Source of the DNA: Hydrogenophilales bacterium 12-61-10
Lineage (GTDB): Bacteria > Pseudomonadota > Gammaproteobacteria > Burkholderiales > Thiobacillaceae
Direction: 5' to 3'
Assembly: GCA_002279795.1 (NCBI GenBank)
Contig: NCCT01000020.1
Span: forward strand, 1-64,000
DNA: 64,000 bases
The position numbers were made by a program, and so were the translations under genes. Positions 9,453-19,901 of this stretch are shown here, in pieces. How positions within the stretch are numbered: position 1 is the stretch's first letter; each line of letters starts with the position of its first letter. The notes below the pieces were generated by a model, which was given only the letters and a program-made list of their open reading frames with translations, did not search any database and had not been told where the DNA came from.

Positions 9453-11249
9453 ATGAGCGTCGACAAGGCGTTTCTGGCCTCGCTGCCCACTCTGCCAGGC
9501 GTCTACCGCATGATCGATGCCACCAATGCGGTGCTCTATGTCGGCAAGGCGAAAGACCTGAAAAAGCGCGTCTCCAGCTATTTTCAGAAGACCGATCAAA
9601 GCCCGCGCATCCGCCTGATGCTGAAAACCGTCGATCACATCGACACCACGGTGACGCGCACCGAAGCCGAAGCGCTGCTGCTGGAAAACAATCTGATCAA
9701 GGGGCTGAAGCCGCGTTTCAACATCCTGTTCCGCGACGACAAGTCCTACCCCTATCTGCTACTGACCGGACATCGTTTCCCGCGCCTGGCCTATTTTCGC
9801 GGCACACCGAAAAAGCAGGATCAGGCATTCGGCCCCTACCCCAATTCCTACGCGGTGCGCGAAAGCATCCAGTTGCTGCAAAAAGTATTTCAACTGCGCA
9901 GCTGCGAAGACACGGTGTTCGCCAACCGCTCGCGACCCTGCCTGCTGCATCAGATCAAGCGCTGCACCGCGCCGTGCGTCCAGCTCATCACGCCGGAAGC
10001 CTACGCGCAGGATGTCGACGCCGCAGCCCAGTTGCTGCATGGTGCGGCCAACACCCTGACCGAGCAGATCACCGCGCAGATGAACGCCGCCGCCGCCGTA
10101 CTCGATTTTGAAACCGCCGCCCGCCTGCGCGACCGTCTGCGCATGCTGGCCACCGTGCGCGAGAAGCAGTTCGTCGACACCACGGGCAGCGAAGCCGATG
10201 CCGACGTTATCGCGGTGGCAGAGGTCGCCGGGGTGATTGCGGTCAACCTGACCATGATCCGCGGCGGGCGCCACCTGGGCGACCGCAGCTTTTTCCCGCA
10301 GCACGGCGAAGGCGCCACGCTGGCCGAAGCGCTGGAAGCCTTCATTGCCCAGCATTATCTCGATCACCCGACGCCCTCGCGCATCCTGATCAGCGAAGCG
10401 ATCGATACCGATGCCCTGGAAGCGATGCTGTCCGAACACGCGCATAAGAAAGTCAGCCTGCAGCACCGCGTCACCGCCCAGCGCCGTGTCTGGGTCAGCA
10501 TGGCAGAAGCCAACGCGCGCCTGAGCGCCGAGCGCCGCAGCACCGAACGCAGCAACCAGTCACAACGGCTCGCCGCGCTGCGCGACACGCTCGACTTGCC
10601 TGCGCTCAACCGGATTGAGTGCTTCGACATATCGCACACCCTGGGCGAAGCGACCATTGCCTCGTGCGTGGTGTACGAAGGCGACGACCTCAAAAAGTCC
10701 GACTACCGGCGCTACAACATCAGCGGTATCACCCCGGGCGACGACTACGCCGCGATGCACGCCGCCCTGATCAAACGGTTCCAGAAAAGCGTGGAAGAAA
10801 ACGGCGTCCTGCCCGATTTGCTGTTGATCGACGGCGGCAAAGGGCAAATCAGCATGGCCGTGACGGCGATGACCGAGTTGGGTCTGGGCGACGTTTTACT
10901 GCTCGGCGTCGCCAAGGGCGAAGCGCGCAAGCCCGGTCTGGAAACCCTGATTTTTGCCGATGGTCGCGAGTTGAAGCTTGCCAAGGACCACCCCGGCTTT
11001 CATCTGATCCAGCAGGTGCGCGACGAAGCGCATCGCTTTGCCATCACCGGCCACCGCGCCAAACGCGGCAAAACGCGCATGCAATCGAGCCTCGAAGACA
11101 TCGCCGGAATCGGTCCAAAGCGACGCAAACAACTGCTCGAACACTTCGGCGGACTGCAAGGCGTGCGCGATGCCGGCGTCGATGCGCTTGCTACTGTCAA
11201 CGGTATCAGTCGAGAATTGGCGGAATCCATTTATCGCGCACTGCATTGA
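9453..11249 (+). CDS. uvrC: UvrABC system protein C
   Basis: A 598-residue subunit that makes the 3' and 5' incisions in nucleotide excision repair. The N-terminal GIY-YIG nuclease is visible as [20 protein letters not shown] (residues 12-31), the UVR motif lies near residues 205-235 ([20 protein letters not shown]), the C-terminal RNase H-like nuclease includes [13 protein letters not shown] (about 451-463), and a helix-hairpin-helix pair closes the protein ([18 protein letters not shown]). Length is normal. Its TGA overlaps the pgsA ATG. Confidence 0.98.
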   Translation: MSVDKAFLASLPTLPGVYRMIDATNAVLYVGKAKDLKKRVSSYFQKTDQSPRIRLMLKTVDHIDTTVTRTEAEALLLENNLIKGLKPRFNILFRDDKSYPYLLLTGHRFPRLAYFRGTPKKQDQAFGPYPNSYAVRESIQLLQKVFQLRSCEDTVFANRSRPCLLHQIKRCTAPCVQLITPEAYAQDVDAAAQLLHGAANTLTEQITAQMNAAAAVLDFETAARLRDRLRMLATVREKQFVDTTGSEADADVIAVAEVAGVIAVNLTMIRGGRHLGDRSFFPQHGEGATLAEALEAFIAQHYLDHPTPSRILISEAIDTDALEAMLSEHAHKKVSLQHRVTAQRRVWVSMAEANARLSAERRSTERSNQSQRLAALRDTLDLPALNRIECFDISHTLGEATIASCVVYEGDDLKKSDYRRYNISGITPGDDYAAMHAALIKRFQKSVEENGVLPDLLLIDGGKGQISMAVTAMTELGLGDVLLLGVAKGEARKPGLETLIFADGRELKLAKDHPGFHLIQQVRDEAHRFAITGHRAKRGKTRMQSSLEDIAGIGPKRRKQLLEHFGGLQGVRDAGVDALATVNGISRELAESIYRALH

Positions 11250-11815
11250 TGCCTCTCAACCTCCCCAACCTGCTCACCTGGCTGCGCATCCTTCTCATCC
11301 CCGTTATGGCGGGGGTGTTCTATCTTCCACAGGGTTGGGTCACCCCGCTTGATGCCAACATGCTGGCTGCACTTTTTTTTGGAGTGGCCGCACTGACCGA
11401 CTGGCTGGATGGATATCTTGCACGCGCACTCGGCCAGACCTCGGCGTTCGGCGCGTTTCTCGACCCGGTGGCCGACAAACTGATGGTTGCGGCCGCGCTG
11501 ATCGTGCTGGTCGATCTCGGCCGCGTGGCACCGCTGATCGCACTCATCATCATTGGCCGTGAAATCACCATTTCGGCCTTGCGCGAATGGATGGCCAAGG
11601 CAGGCAAGTCCGCGAGCGTGGCCGTGTCCTTCGTCGGCAAGCTCAAAACCGCAGCGCAAATGATCGCCATCGTGCTGCTGCTTTATGCCATGCCGGTCGC
11701 CGGCCTGCCCATTGCGCTCATCGGCACCCTGTTGATCTGGATCGCGGCATTGCTCACGCTGGTGTCAATGGCGTATTACCTGATGATGGCCGCACGCGCA
11801 TTGCAAAATAATTAA
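11249..11815 (+). CDS. pgsA: CDP-diacylglycerol--glycerol-3-phosphate 3-phosphatidyltransferase
   Basis: A 188-residue integral membrane enzyme that makes phosphatidylglycerolphosphate. The CDP-alcohol phosphotransferase signature DWLDGYLARALGQTSAFGAF followed by LDPVADK is complete (DGx2ARx8Gx3Dx3D), and four or more membrane segments are visible. The start is the ATG overlapping the uvrC stop (TGATG), as in many proteobacteria where uvrC and pgsA are paired. Confidence 0.95.
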   Translation: MPLNLPNLLTWLRILLIPVMAGVFYLPQGWVTPLDANMLAALFFGVAALTDWLDGYLARALGQTSAFGAFLDPVADKLMVAAALIVLVDLGRVAPLIALIIIGREITISALREWMAKAGKSASVAVSFVGKLKTAAQMIAIVLLLYAMPVAGLPIALIGTLLIWIAALLTLVSMAYYLMMAARALQNN

Positions 11816-11835
11816 CGAATAATCAGGCAAAACTG

Positions 11836-11864
11836 TTGACAGAAAAAAGCCGCTTCCCCATAAT
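11836..11864 (+). promoter_or_regulatory. Sigma-70 promoter for the tRNA cluster
   Basis: TTGACA at 11836-11841 and CATAAT at 11859-11864 are separated by exactly 17 bases, and the tRNA-Gly gene starts 15 bases downstream of the -10 element. The -35 is perfect and the -10 matches five of six. Confidence 0.8.
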
Positions 11865-11878
11865 GCGCAGCCTTCAAC

Positions 11879-11954
11879 GCGGGAATAGCTCAGCTGGTAG
11901 AGCGCGACCTTGCCAAGGTCGAGGTCGGGAGTTCGAACCTCCTTTCCCGCTCCA
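11879..11954 (+). tRNA. tRNA-Gly (anticodon GCC)
   Basis: A 76-base cloverleaf with acceptor stem GCGGGAA/TTCCCGC, D-loop AGCTCAGCTGGTAGAGC, anticodon stem around TTGCCAA giving anticodon GCC, T-arm GGGAGTTCGAACCTCC and an encoded CCA end. Confidence 0.97.
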
Positions 11955-11961
11955 GCATTCT

Positions 11962-12001
11962 GGGGAAAACAGAAGGACAAGTCCGGACGTTTTCCCCTTT
12001 T
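11962..12001 (+). terminator. Hairpin between tRNA-Gly and tRNA-Cys
   Basis: GGGGAAAAC (11962-11970) pairs with GTTTTCCCC (11989-11997) and is followed by TTTT. The loop holds a further GGAC/GTCC pairing. It could be a weak intrinsic terminator or a processing hairpin in a polycistronic tRNA transcript. Confidence 0.5.
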
Positions 12002-12023
12002 CAATTAGAGTTACGTGGCACTT

Positions 12024-12097
12024 GGCGCGATAGCAAAGCGGTTATGCACCGGATTGCAAATCCGTGTAGGTCGGTTCGACTCCGGCTCGCGCCTCCA
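12024..12097 (+). tRNA. tRNA-Cys (anticodon GCA)
   Basis: A 74-base gene with acceptor stem GGCGCGA/TCGCGCC, anticodon loop ATTGCAAA giving GCA, T-arm containing GGTTCGACTCC and an encoded CCA. Confidence 0.97.
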
Positions 12098-12121
12098 GAT
12101 TCGAAGCCGACTAGCCGATTC

Positions 12122-12208
12122 GCCCGGATGGTGAAATTGGTAGACACAAGGGACTTAAAATCCCTCGCCTTTACGGGCGTACCGGTTCGATTCCGGTTCC
12201 GGGCACCA
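12122..12208 (+). tRNA. tRNA-Leu (anticodon TAA)
   Basis: An 87-base class II tRNA with acceptor stem GCCCGGA/TCCGGGC, anticodon loop CTTAAAA giving TAA, a long variable arm (CGCCTTTACGGGCG) and an encoded CCA after discriminator A. Confidence 0.96.
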
Positions 12209-12280
12209 CCATCCTTTCGGTCTCGTTGCTCAAGTGGTATCATTCTGCCGCTTGATTATTTGTTTGGTTGTTTTGTATCA

Positions 12281-12303
12281 ATGGGCGTTTCGCCCATTTT
12301 TTA
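12281..12303 (+). terminator. Intrinsic terminator or leader attenuator before rimP
   Basis: ATGGGCG (12281-12287), a TTT loop and CGCCCAT (12291-12297) are followed by a T-run. It lies after the tRNAs and about 50 bases before the rimP start, so it either ends the tRNA transcript or sits in the rimP-nusA leader. Confidence 0.7.
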
Positions 12304-12353
12304 TTTGTATTTCGCCCAGGCGTAACGCGCCCGGGCATATAAGTGGATTGTTG

Positions 12354-12782
12354 ATGATGGATTTGACCGCCCGCCTGGAACCCGTGCTTGCCGGACTCGG
12401 ATACGAGTTGGTGATGCTTGAGCGTGCCGGCCGCGGACAATTGCGTCTTTTCATCGACAAACCCGGCGGCATCACGATTGACGACTGCGTCGCGGTAAGC
12501 AATCACCTGACCCACCTGTTCACGGTTGAAAATATCGACTACGACAGGCTCGAAGTCTCGTCCCCTGGACTGGATCGCCCGCTGGTCAAGGCCCAGGATT
12601 ATGTCCGCTTCGCTGGCGAGCAGGTCACCCTCAAGCTGCGGGTGCCTCTTAACAATCGGCGCCGGCTCAATGGGCAGCTGGTTGGGCTGGAGAACGACGC
12701 CATCAAGCTGATCGTCGATGGTGCTGAAATATCAATTGATTTGAGAAATGTGGATGCTGCCCGCCTCAGGCCCATGGTCTAA
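12354..12782 (+). CDS. rimP: Ribosome maturation factor RimP
   Basis: A 142-residue protein for 30S subunit maturation. The family motifs [20 protein letters not shown] (about residues 31-50) and [15 protein letters not shown] (about 62-76) are clear. The frame is open further upstream through the hairpin, but the ATG pair at 12354/12357 matches the family start. It heads the rimP-nusA-infB-rbfA-truB operon. Confidence 0.96.
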   Translation: MMDLTARLEPVLAGLGYELVMLERAGRGQLRLFIDKPGGITIDDCVAVSNHLTHLFTVENIDYDRLEVSSPGLDRPLVKAQDYVRFAGEQVTLKLRVPLNNRRRLNGQLVGLENDAIKLIVDGAEISIDLRNVDAARLRPMV

Positions 12783-12803
12783 GAGCAGCGAGCTGGAGAA
12801 ATT

Positions 12804-14282
12804 ATGAGCCGTGAAATGTTGATGCTGGCCGATGCGCTGGCCCGCGAAAAGAACGTAGACAAGGAAGTCGTATTCGATGCGCTGGAGCAGGCGCTCGCCT
12901 CCGCCACCAAAAAGCGCTTTAAGGAAGAATCCGATGTTCGTGTATCGATCGATCGCGACACCGGTGACTACGAATCCTTCCGCCGCTGGCAGGTTGTGTC
13001 CGAAGCCGATCTCGAGTCCGAGGGCTACCAGATCCTGCTGATCGACGCCCAGGACAAGCATCCCGACATCGAAATTGGTGATTACATCGAGGAGCCGCTC
13101 GAAAACATCGAGTTCGGCCGTATTGGCGCGCAGGCCGCCAAGCAGGTCATTCTGCAGAAAATTCGCGATGCCGAGCGTGAGCAGATAATCAGCGACTTCC
13201 TGGACCGCAAGGAACACCTCGTCAATGGCGTGGTGAAGCGTATCGACCGTGGTAACGCGATCATCGAATCCGGCCGCGTCGAAGGCTATCTGCATCGCGA
13301 CCAGATGATCCCGCGCGAAAACCTGCGCGTTGGCGATCGTGTGCGTGCCTACCTGCTGCGTATTGACCGTGGCGTGCGTGGTCCGCAAGTGGTGTTGTCG
13401 CGCACCGCGCCCGAATTCATCATGAAGCTGTTCGAACTGGAAGTGCCCGAGATCGAAGAAGGCCTGCTGGAAATCAAGGCAGCCGCCCGTGACCCCGGTC
13501 TGCGATCCAAAATCGCCGTGGTGTCGCACGATCCGCGTATCGACCCGATCGGCACCTGTATCGGTCTGCGCGGTTCGCGCGTGACGTCGGTGACCAACGA
13601 ACTAGCCGGCGAACGCGTCGACATCATTCACTGGTCGGCCGAGCCGGCGCAGTATGTGATCAACGCGCTGGCCCCTGCCGAAGTCAGCTCCATCGTGGTG
13701 GATGAAGACAAGCACAGCATGGACGTGGTTGTGGAAGAAGAGCAACTGGCCATGGCCATCGGGCGTGGCGGCCAGAACGTGCGCCTGGCATCCGAGCTGA
13801 CCGGCTGGGATCTCAACATCCTGTCGCGCGAAGCTGCGGAAGAAAAACAGCATGCCGAAAGCGGCAAGACGCTTGCGCTTTTCATTGCCAAGCTCGACGT
13901 CGATGAGGAAGTTGCACAGATTCTGGTCGATGAAGGCTTCTCCACACTGGAAGAAGTCGCGTATGTGCCCTTGAACGAAATGCTCGAAATCGAAGCGTTC
14001 GACCAGGACCTGGTCAACGAACTGCGTACCCGTGCCCGCAACGCGCTGCTGACTGCGGCAATCGCGGGCGAAGAAGAAGTCGAAGCATCGGCGGGCGATC
14101 TGCTGTCGCTCGAAGGCATGGACGCTGAAACAGCCCGTCTGCTTGCAGTTAAAGGTATTCACACCACCGAAGACCTGGCGGATCTGGCAAGCGATGAACT
14201 GATCGAGCTAGTTGCAATGGATACCGATCGCGCCAACCAATTGATCATGGCCGCTCGCGCGCCGATGATCGCCCAAGGCTGA
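12804..14282 (+). CDS. nusA: Transcription termination/antitermination protein NusA
   Basis: A 492-residue RNA polymerase-binding factor. The order is an N-terminal domain ([20 protein letters not shown]), an S1 domain near residues 135-200 ([20 protein letters not shown]), two KH domains containing [20 protein letters not shown] and [20 protein letters not shown], and two acidic C-terminal repeats (from about 365 on) as in other proteobacterial NusA. It lies 21 bases after rimP. Confidence 0.98.
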   Translation: MSREMLMLADALAREKNVDKEVVFDALEQALASATKKRFKEESDVRVSIDRDTGDYESFRRWQVVSEADLESEGYQILLIDAQDKHPDIEIGDYIEEPLENIEFGRIGAQAAKQVILQKIRDAEREQIISDFLDRKEHLVNGVVKRIDRGNAIIESGRVEGYLHRDQMIPRENLRVGDRVRAYLLRIDRGVRGPQVVLSRTAPEFIMKLFELEVPEIEEGLLEIKAAARDPGLRSKIAVVSHDPRIDPIGTCIGLRGSRVTSVTNELAGERVDIIHWSAEPAQYVINALAPAEVSSIVVDEDKHSMDVVVEEEQLAMAIGRGGQNVRLASELTGWDLNILSREAAEEKQHAESGKTLALFIAKLDVDEEVAQILVDEGFSTLEEVAYVPLNEMLEIEAFDQDLVNELRTRARNALLTAAIAGEEEVEASAGDLLSLEGMDAETARLLAVKGIHTTEDLADLASDELIELVAMDTDRANQLIMAARAPMIAQG

Positions 14283-14298
14283 GAGTCACGAGGATTGC

Positions 14299-17112
14299 AT
14301 GAACGTTGAACAATTCGCCCAGGAACTGAAACTGCCCCCCCTTCTGCTGCTTGAGCAACTGAAGGCCGCAGGCGTCAGCAAAAACGATATCGCCGATACC
14401 ATGTCGGAGGCAGACAAGTCGCACTTGCTCGATTATCTGCGCAAGGTGCATGGCGGTGGAGCCGAGGTCAGCAAGACCAAGATCACCATCACGCGCAAGC
14501 AGACCGGTGAAATTCGCAAAACCGATAGCACCGGCAAGTCGCGCACGATTCAGGTCGAAACGCGTAAATCGCGCACCTACGTCAAACGTGACGCAAGTTC
14601 GCCCAGTGCCGAAGTCCAGCCTGTCGTCGAGCCCGTCGAAGAAACGCTCGCACCCGCGCCGGTCGAGGAGTTGATCCTGCCGGTGGTCGAGACACTGGCA
14701 GAAAACCTGCCTGCTGCAGCGCCCGAACCCGAGCAGATTGTCGAAGTGGTTGCCGTTCAGCCCGAGGCGCCCCCTGCTCCGATAGAACCTGTTGCGGTAG
14801 AGCCCGTCGCTCTCGTAGCTGCACCAGCCGAAGTCGTAACACCTGAAGCTGAAGTCGTGCCGACCGCAGCGGTAGCTCAGCCGGAAGCGGAAGCCGCACC
14901 CGTGGTCAAAAAAGCGACCCGCATCATCAAGAAAGCCTCGATTCTGAACGAGGCCGAAGTCAAGGCGCGCGAAGACGAAGCCCGTCGCCATACCGCACTG
15001 CAAGAGCGTCAAGCCGCAGATGCAAAGGCGCGCACTGAACTTATTGTCATGCGCAAGCAAGCTGAAGCCGCACGTGAGGCCGCAAAGCTTACGGCCGCGC
15101 AAAAAGCAGCCGAACCCCCAGCTCCCGCCGCGCCGACCGAAAAAACGCTGCACAAGCCCGACAAACCGACGGCAACCAAGGCGGCAAAAGGGCCGGACAA
15201 AAAACCGGCTGGCGCCTGGAAAGACGATAACGCCCGTCGCAAAGGCGGACTCAAGACGCGCGGCGGTGCTGCGCCCGATACGGGCTGGCGTGGCCGCAAA
15301 GGCAAGTCACGCTCCGGCCAGGACGACAGCAACTTCATCGAGCCGACCGAAATGGTCGTGCGCGAAGTGCTGATCCCCGAAACCATCACCGTGGCCGAAC
15401 TGGCTCACAAGATGTCGGTCAAGGCGGCCGAAGTCATCAAGGCGCTGATGAAGCTGGGCAGCATGGTATCGATCAACCAGGTACTCGACCAGGAAACCGC
15501 AATCATCGTGGTCGAAGAAATGGGTCATATTGGCAAGCCTGCTGCACTCGACACGCCGGAAGCCTTCCTGATCGACGCCGGTGAAGTGATCGATCACGAA
15601 ATGCTCACTCGCGCACCTGTCGTAACGGTGATGGGTCACGTCGACCACGGCAAAACCTCGCTGCTCGACACCATCCGCCGCACCCGCGTGGCCAGTGGCG
15701 AAGCGGGCGGCATCACCCAGCACATCGGCGCGTATCACGTCGAAACCGAAAAGGGCATGATCACCTTCCTCGACACCCCGGGCCACGAAGCGTTTACCGC
15801 CATGCGGGCACGCGGCGCCAAGGCGACCGACATCGTGGTGCTGGTGGTGGCGGCGGACGACGGCGTCATGCCGCAAACCATCGAAGCCATCCACCATGCC
15901 AAGGCAGCCAATGTGCCGCTGGTGGTGGCCGTCAACAAAATCGACAAGCCTGGCGCCAACGTTGAGCGGATTCGCCAGGAGCTGGTCGCGCAGGGGGTCA
16001 CGCCCGAAGAATGGGGTGGCGATACGCAGTTCGTCGAAGTGTCGGCCAAGGCCAACACCAATATCGACGGATTGCTCGATGCCATCCAGTTGCAGGCTGA
16101 AGTCCTCGAACTGAAAGCAGCCGCAACCGGCTCCGCCAAAGGCATCGTCATCGAAGCGCGACTGGACAAGGGCAAGGGCCCGGTTGCCACGCTGCTGATC
16201 CAGTCCGGCACCTTGCGCCGCGGCGACATGGTGCTGGCCGGCCAGGTATTCGGCCGCGTCCGCGCCATGCTCGACGAAACGGGCAAGCCAGTGACTGAAG
16301 CGGGTCCATCGATTCCGGTCGAAGTACAGGGTCTGTCGGACGTGCCACAGGCTGGTGAAGACATGATGGTCTTGCCGGACGAACGCAAGGCGCGCGAGAT
16401 CGCACTGTTCCGTCAGGGCAAGTTCCGCGATGTGCTGCTGGCCAAAAAGCAGGCCTCGAAGATGGAAACGATGTTCGGCCAGATCGGCAAGGAAGAAGTG
16501 CAGCAGCTGCCCATCATCCTCAAGGCCGACATGCAGGGCTCGTACGAAGGTTTGGCGCACGCACTGACCAAGCTGTCCACCGATGAAGTCAAGGTCAACA
16601 TCATCCACAGCGCGGTCGGCGCCATTACCGAATCCGACGTCAATCTGGCGCTCGCTTCAAAGGCCGTGCTGATCGGCTTCAACGTGCGCGCCGACGCGCT
16701 GGCGCGCAAGCTGGCCGAGTCCAGCGGCGTGGACATCCGCTACTACAACATCATCTACGAAGCCGTGGATGAGGTGAAAGCAGCCCTGTCCGGCATGCTG
16801 GCGCCCGAGAAGCGTGAAAGCGTGATCGGCACCGTCGAAATCCGCCAGGTCTTCGTGATTTCCAAGGTGGGATCGATTGCCGGTTGCTACGTGACGGACG
16901 GCGTCATCAAACGCAACGCCGGCATCCGCGTGATCCGCAACAACACGGTGATCCATCAGGGCGAACTCGACTCGCTCAAACGCTTCAAGGATGACGTGAA
17001 AGAAGTCAAGGCCAACTTTGAATGCGGCCTGAGCCTGAAGAACTTCAACGACATCCAGGTGGGCGACCAGCTGGAAGTTTTCGAAGTCGTGGAAGTCGCG
17101 CGCTCGCTGTAA
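14299..17112 (+). CDS. infB: Translation initiation factor IF-2
   Basis: A 937-residue GTPase that places fMet-tRNA on the 30S subunit. Residues 1-50 form the IF2 N-terminal domain; about 100-330 is a low-complexity Ala/Pro/Glu/Lys linker; the G domain begins with G1 at GHVDHGKT (446-453), then DTPGHEAF (G3) and NKID (G4). The C-terminal domains are complete to [10 protein letters not shown]. Overlaps rbfA by one base. Confidence 0.98.
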   Translation: MNVEQFAQELKLPPLLLLEQLKAAGVSKNDIADTMSEADKSHLLDYLRKVHGGGAEVSKTKITITRKQTGEIRKTDSTGKSRTIQVETRKSRTYVKRDASSPSAEVQPVVEPVEETLAPAPVEELILPVVETLAENLPAAAPEPEQIVEVVAVQPEAPPAPIEPVAVEPVALVAAPAEVVTPEAEVVPTAAVAQPEAEAAPVVKKATRIIKKASILNEAEVKAREDEARRHTALQERQAADAKARTELIVMRKQAEAAREAAKLTAAQKAAEPPAPAAPTEKTLHKPDKPTATKAAKGPDKKPAGAWKDDNARRKGGLKTRGGAAPDTGWRGRKGKSRSGQDDSNFIEPTEMVVREVLIPETITVAELAHKMSVKAAEVIKALMKLGSMVSINQVLDQETAIIVVEEMGHIGKPAALDTPEAFLIDAGEVIDHEMLTRAPVVTVMGHVDHGKTSLLDTIRRTRVASGEAGGITQHIGAYHVETEKGMITFLDTPGHEAFTAMRARGAKATDIVVLVVAADDGVMPQTIEAIHHAKAANVPLVVAVNKIDKPGANVERIRQELVAQGVTPEEWGGDTQFVEVSAKANTNIDGLLDAIQLQAEVLELKAAATGSAKGIVIEARLDKGKGPVATLLIQSGTLRRGDMVLAGQVFGRVRAMLDETGKPVTEAGPSIPVEVQGLSDVPQAGEDMMVLPDERKAREIALFRQGKFRDVLLAKKQASKMETMFGQIGKEEVQQLPIILKADMQGSYEGLAHALTKLSTDEVKVNIIHSAVGAITESDVNLALASKAVLIGFNVRADALARKLAESSGVDIRYYNIIYEAVDEVKAALSGMLAPEKRESVIGTVEIRQVFVISKVGSIAGCYVTDGVIKRNAGIRVIRNNTVIHQGELDSLKRFKDDVKEVKANFECGLSLKNFNDIQVGDQLEVFEVVEVARSL

Positions 17113-17531
17113 TGCCGAAGGATTTTCCACGGGCGCGCCGCGTCGCCGACCAGATCCAGCGCGAACTGCCGGAGTTGATCCGGCAGGAAGTGAAGGATCC
17201 GCGCGTCGGCATGCTGACCATCACCGAGGTGGAGGTCAACCGCGACATGGAGTTCGCCAAGGTGTTCTTCACCACTCTTGGCGGCCAGCCCGAGCATGAC
17301 GCCTGCCTGCAGGGCCTGCAGCGTGCGAGCGGCTTCCTGCGCTCGCAGTTGTCGCACCGCATGCAGTTGCGCGTGGTGCCCAAGCTCACCTTTGTCTACG
17401 ACCGCTCGGTCGAATACGGCATGCAGCTCAGCCACCTGATCGAAGCGGCCGTGGCCGAAGATGCCAAAAACGCGCCGCCTTCCCTCGAAGAAGATGACGC
17501 AAGCGTAGATCCCAAACCGATCAGCGAGTGA
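17112..17531 (+). CDS. rbfA: 30S ribosome-binding factor A
   Basis: A 139-residue cold-shock 30S maturation factor. [19 protein letters not shown] and LIRQEVKDPRVGMLTITEVE are the family N-terminal motifs, and LRVVPKLTFVYDRSVEYG marks the KH-like core. The C-terminal acidic tail is longer than in enterics. The ATG shares its A with the infB stop, so the two are coupled; truB overlaps its end. Confidence 0.97.
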   Translation: MPKDFPRARRVADQIQRELPELIRQEVKDPRVGMLTITEVEVNRDMEFAKVFFTTLGGQPEHDACLQGLQRASGFLRSQLSHRMQLRVVPKLTFVYDRSVEYGMQLSHLIEAAVAEDAKNAPPSLEEDDASVDPKPISE

Positions 17532-18493
17532 AACCCACCCGCCAACCGATAGACGGCGTACTGCTGCTGAACAAGCCGGTCGGCATCACCTCGAACGCCG
17601 CCCTGCAAAAAGCCAAATGGCTGCTCAACGCCAAAAAGGCCGGCCACACGGGCACCCTCGACCCGTTTGCCGACGGCTTGCTGCCGTTGTGTTTCGGCGA
17701 AGCCACCAAGTTTTCCGCCTACCTGCTGGAATCCGACAAGCACTACCGCGCCACCATGCTACTGGGCATCACCACCACGACGGGCGACCCCGAAGGCGAC
17801 ATCCTTTCCGAGCGCAGCGTTGCAGCAAGCTGCGACGACATCAGCGCCGTGCTGCCCCACTTCAGGGGCGACATCGAACAAATCCCCCCCATGCATTCGG
17901 CGCTCAAGCATCAGGGAAAACCGCTCTATGAATACGCGCGCGCCGGCATCGAAATCGACCGGCCACCACGCAAGGTTCGGATCAACGCACTTGAACTGGT
18001 CGAATGCGTACCACCCCACGTTATTTTTGACGTCCAGTGCAGCGCCGGCACCTACATTCGCACCCTGGCACAGGATATTGGTGCAGCGCTTGGATGTGGC
18101 GCCCATCTCACCGGCCTGTGCCGCACCCGGGTCGGTGGGTTTGCCCTGACGCAAGCGCACAGCCTGGCTGCGCTCGAAGCCCTGCCCGCAGCCGAACGGT
18201 TCGGCGCCTTGCTGCCAGTGGATGCGATGTTGACCCATCTGCCACGGATTGATTTGCCCGACGCCGACGTCAGGGCCGTGACCCAGGGCCGCAGCGTGCC
18301 GTACGTATCATCCCTGCAAGGACTTGTCCGGCTCTACGCAGCAGATATGCGCTTTATCGGCCTTGCTGAAGCCGGATCCGGCACACTCGTCCCGCGCCGG
18401 TTGTGCAATACGGCAGAACAATCCGCGCAAAACCGTCTGGATGACGTTTCAAACCAAGGCGCCGCCGACGCAGCGACGCCCGGCGATCGATAG
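17528..18493 (+). CDS. truB: tRNA pseudouridine-55 synthase
   Basis: A 321-residue enzyme that forms pseudouridine 55 in the tRNA T-loop. The catalytic Asp is D45 in AGHTGTLDPFADGLLP, and GVLLLNKPVGITSN opens the protein. The start is a GTG overlapping the rbfA stop (GTGA). The last 20-25 residues run beyond the usual PUA-like end and are low in conservation. It is the last gene of the operon. Confidence 0.96.
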   Translation: MKPTRQPIDGVLLLNKPVGITSNAALQKAKWLLNAKKAGHTGTLDPFADGLLPLCFGEATKFSAYLLESDKHYRATMLLGITTTTGDPEGDILSERSVAASCDDISAVLPHFRGDIEQIPPMHSALKHQGKPLYEYARAGIEIDRPPRKVRINALELVECVPPHVIFDVQCSAGTYIRTLAQDIGAALGCGAHLTGLCRTRVGGFALTQAHSLAALEALPAAERFGALLPVDAMLTHLPRIDLPDADVRAVTQGRSVPYVSSLQGLVRLYAADMRFIGLAEAGSGTLVPRRLCNTAEQSAQNRLDDVSNQGAADAATPGDR

Positions 18494-18668
18494 ATCAACG
18501 TCATCCCCGCCCCACTGCAAGCCAGAAAGCATGTAGTCGCACCCCGAAGCCAGCACGCTCATCCATCTAATCGAATTACTTGGCCAGATCAAAACCGGGG
18601 CTGAACTCATCGCCTGGGTCGAGCAGGACTTACAGCCGGTCTTCGCTCACGGTGCCTTCGTATGCGGC

Positions 18669-19316
18669 ATGGGCAAGATCAGGGATACCGGCGTTTCGCC
18701 GATAAAATTCTTTTCCTCGAATTTTCCGGTTGACTATTTGCGGGCGCTCAAACGGCAGGATGGCGTTTATTTTTCTGCCGTCATCCAGAACTGGCTGAAA
18801 ACTGGCGAAGCGCAATTGCTGGATTGCACGGCCCTTGCAGGTACCAATCTGGATAGCGGCTGGCTGCAAGGTTTTCAGGCTAGCGGTTTGCAGAACATCG
18901 CCGCGCACGGCGTATGCGATTACTCACGCCAGCATGCCTCCTATTTTAGTTTTCACCAGATCCCCGAACCGCTGGACGTGCATCATCGGCGGCTGTTGAA
19001 TCTGCTTGTTCCCCACCTGCACGTGACATTGCTGCGCATCATGCACACGCTCAAGTCGAATACCCGATCGACCGCATCGCCAGGCAACAGGTCACTCACA
19101 GGGCGTGAACTCGAAGTGCTGTCCTGGGTATGCGAGGGCAAGACCAGCGCGGAAATTGCGTCGATTCTGAGTCTTTCCGCCAGTACCGTCAGGAACCAGA
19201 TTCAAAGCATTCTCGTCAAACTTCGGGTCAGCACGCGCTCCCAAGCGGCAGCCAAGGCCATCCGGAAAGGACTGGTGGTTTCCCGCCAGCCAGACTCGAT
19301 ATTGGGTCATTTTTGA
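18669..19316 (+). CDS. LuxR/NarL-type HTH transcriptional regulator, probable 5' nonsense codon
   Basis: As called from the ATG at 18669 this is 215 residues with a C-terminal LuxR-type HTH: LTGRELEVLSWVCEGKTSAE, then IASILSLSASTVRNQIQSIL. The N-terminal ligand-type domain has no clear family. Coding sense continues upstream in frame (HLIELLGQIKTGAELIAWVE and following, 18564 onward), back to an ATG at 18531 followed at once by TAG. No ATG, GTG or TTG lies between that TAG and 18669. The gene is therefore either disrupted at codon 2, started by a rare codon, or really shortened. It sits between truB and the Tad locus on the same strand and is the natural candidate regulator of that locus. Confidence 0.7.
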   Translation: MGKIRDTGVSPIKFFSSNFPVDYLRALKRQDGVYFSAVIQNWLKTGEAQLLDCTALAGTNLDSGWLQGFQASGLQNIAAHGVCDYSRQHASYFSFHQIPEPLDVHHRRLLNLLVPHLHVTLLRIMHTLKSNTRSTASPGNRSLTGRELEVLSWVCEGKTSAEIASILSLSASTVRNQIQSILVKLRVSTRSQAAAKAIRKGLVVSRQPDSILGHF

Positions 19317-19430
19317 GCGATCGACAGGCCTGAACAATCCGGCTGGAGTTACCCGCAACCCGATCCAGCGTCAAGTCAGCCTTGCTTAATGAATACGCCG
19401 GCCAGCCTGCGCTGAATTGAAGCAACACTG

Positions 19431-19448
19431 CGACTACTACTTTAGTCG
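19431..19448. promoter_or_regulatory. Inverted repeat upstream of the first Flp pilin gene, possible regulator site
   Basis: CGACTA (19431-19436) and TAGTCG (19443-19448) flank a 6-base spacer; flanking CTAC/GTAG bases extend the symmetry. It lies 145 bases before the flp start and just after the LuxR-type regulator gene. A second small hairpin (CTGATG TTC CATCAG, 19511-19525) lies closer to the gene. Use as an operator is inferred from position only. Confidence 0.35.
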
Positions 19449-19592
19449 TAGGGCATTTGCTCTATAGCTCTCTACGCCCCGCCCCCCTATTCTCCCCGGC
19501 CTGTTGGCGCCTGATGTTCCATCAGCCGCCGCCTGGCACGCTTCGTTTTTTTATGCGTGCATTTTTAGCCATACATCAACCAGGGAGCAGAC

Positions 19593-19856
19593 ATGAAAAC
19601 CATGCGTCATTCACAACGCGGTCAGGGCATGACCGAATACATCATCATCGTCGCCATGATCGCCATCGCTGCGATTGCGGTGTACCAATACTTTGGACAA
19701 ACCGTTCGCAACCAGACCGCAGCCATTGCGCAGGAACTCTCGGGTAACGATGGCACCACGGCAAAGTCGAATGCCCAAACCTCCGCCACGGCAGCCCAGA
19801 CCGCAGGCAACACCAAGAACACGCTGGACGACTACGTCAACCAGAAGAGCAAGTAA
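19593..19856 (+). CDS. Flp-family type IVb pilin
   Basis: An 87-residue prepilin. The class III leader ends at Gly10, giving RG/QGMTEY with Glu at +5 and Tyr at +6, followed by a hydrophobic helix (IIIVAMIAIAAIAVYQYFG). The C-terminal half is an Ala/Thr/Gln/Asn-rich tail, longer than in minimal Flp pilins. It is the likely major pilin and starts the Tad locus. RBS CAGGGAGCAGAC precedes the ATG. No prepilin peptidase gene is in the window. Confidence 0.9.
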   Translation: MKTMRHSQRGQGMTEYIIIVAMIAIAAIAVYQYFGQTVRNQTAAIAQELSGNDGTTAKSNAQTSATAAQTAGNTKNTLDDYVNQKSK

Positions 19857-19901
19857 TCCATTCCATCACTTCATTTTGGGGACGGAATGTAGCTGCCCAT
19901 C

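Noticed and set aside
19533..19550. Possible sigma-54 promoter (TGGCACG) just upstream of flp
   Set aside because: The -24 half is perfect but at the required 10-base spacing the -12 GC is replaced by TT, so the match fails.
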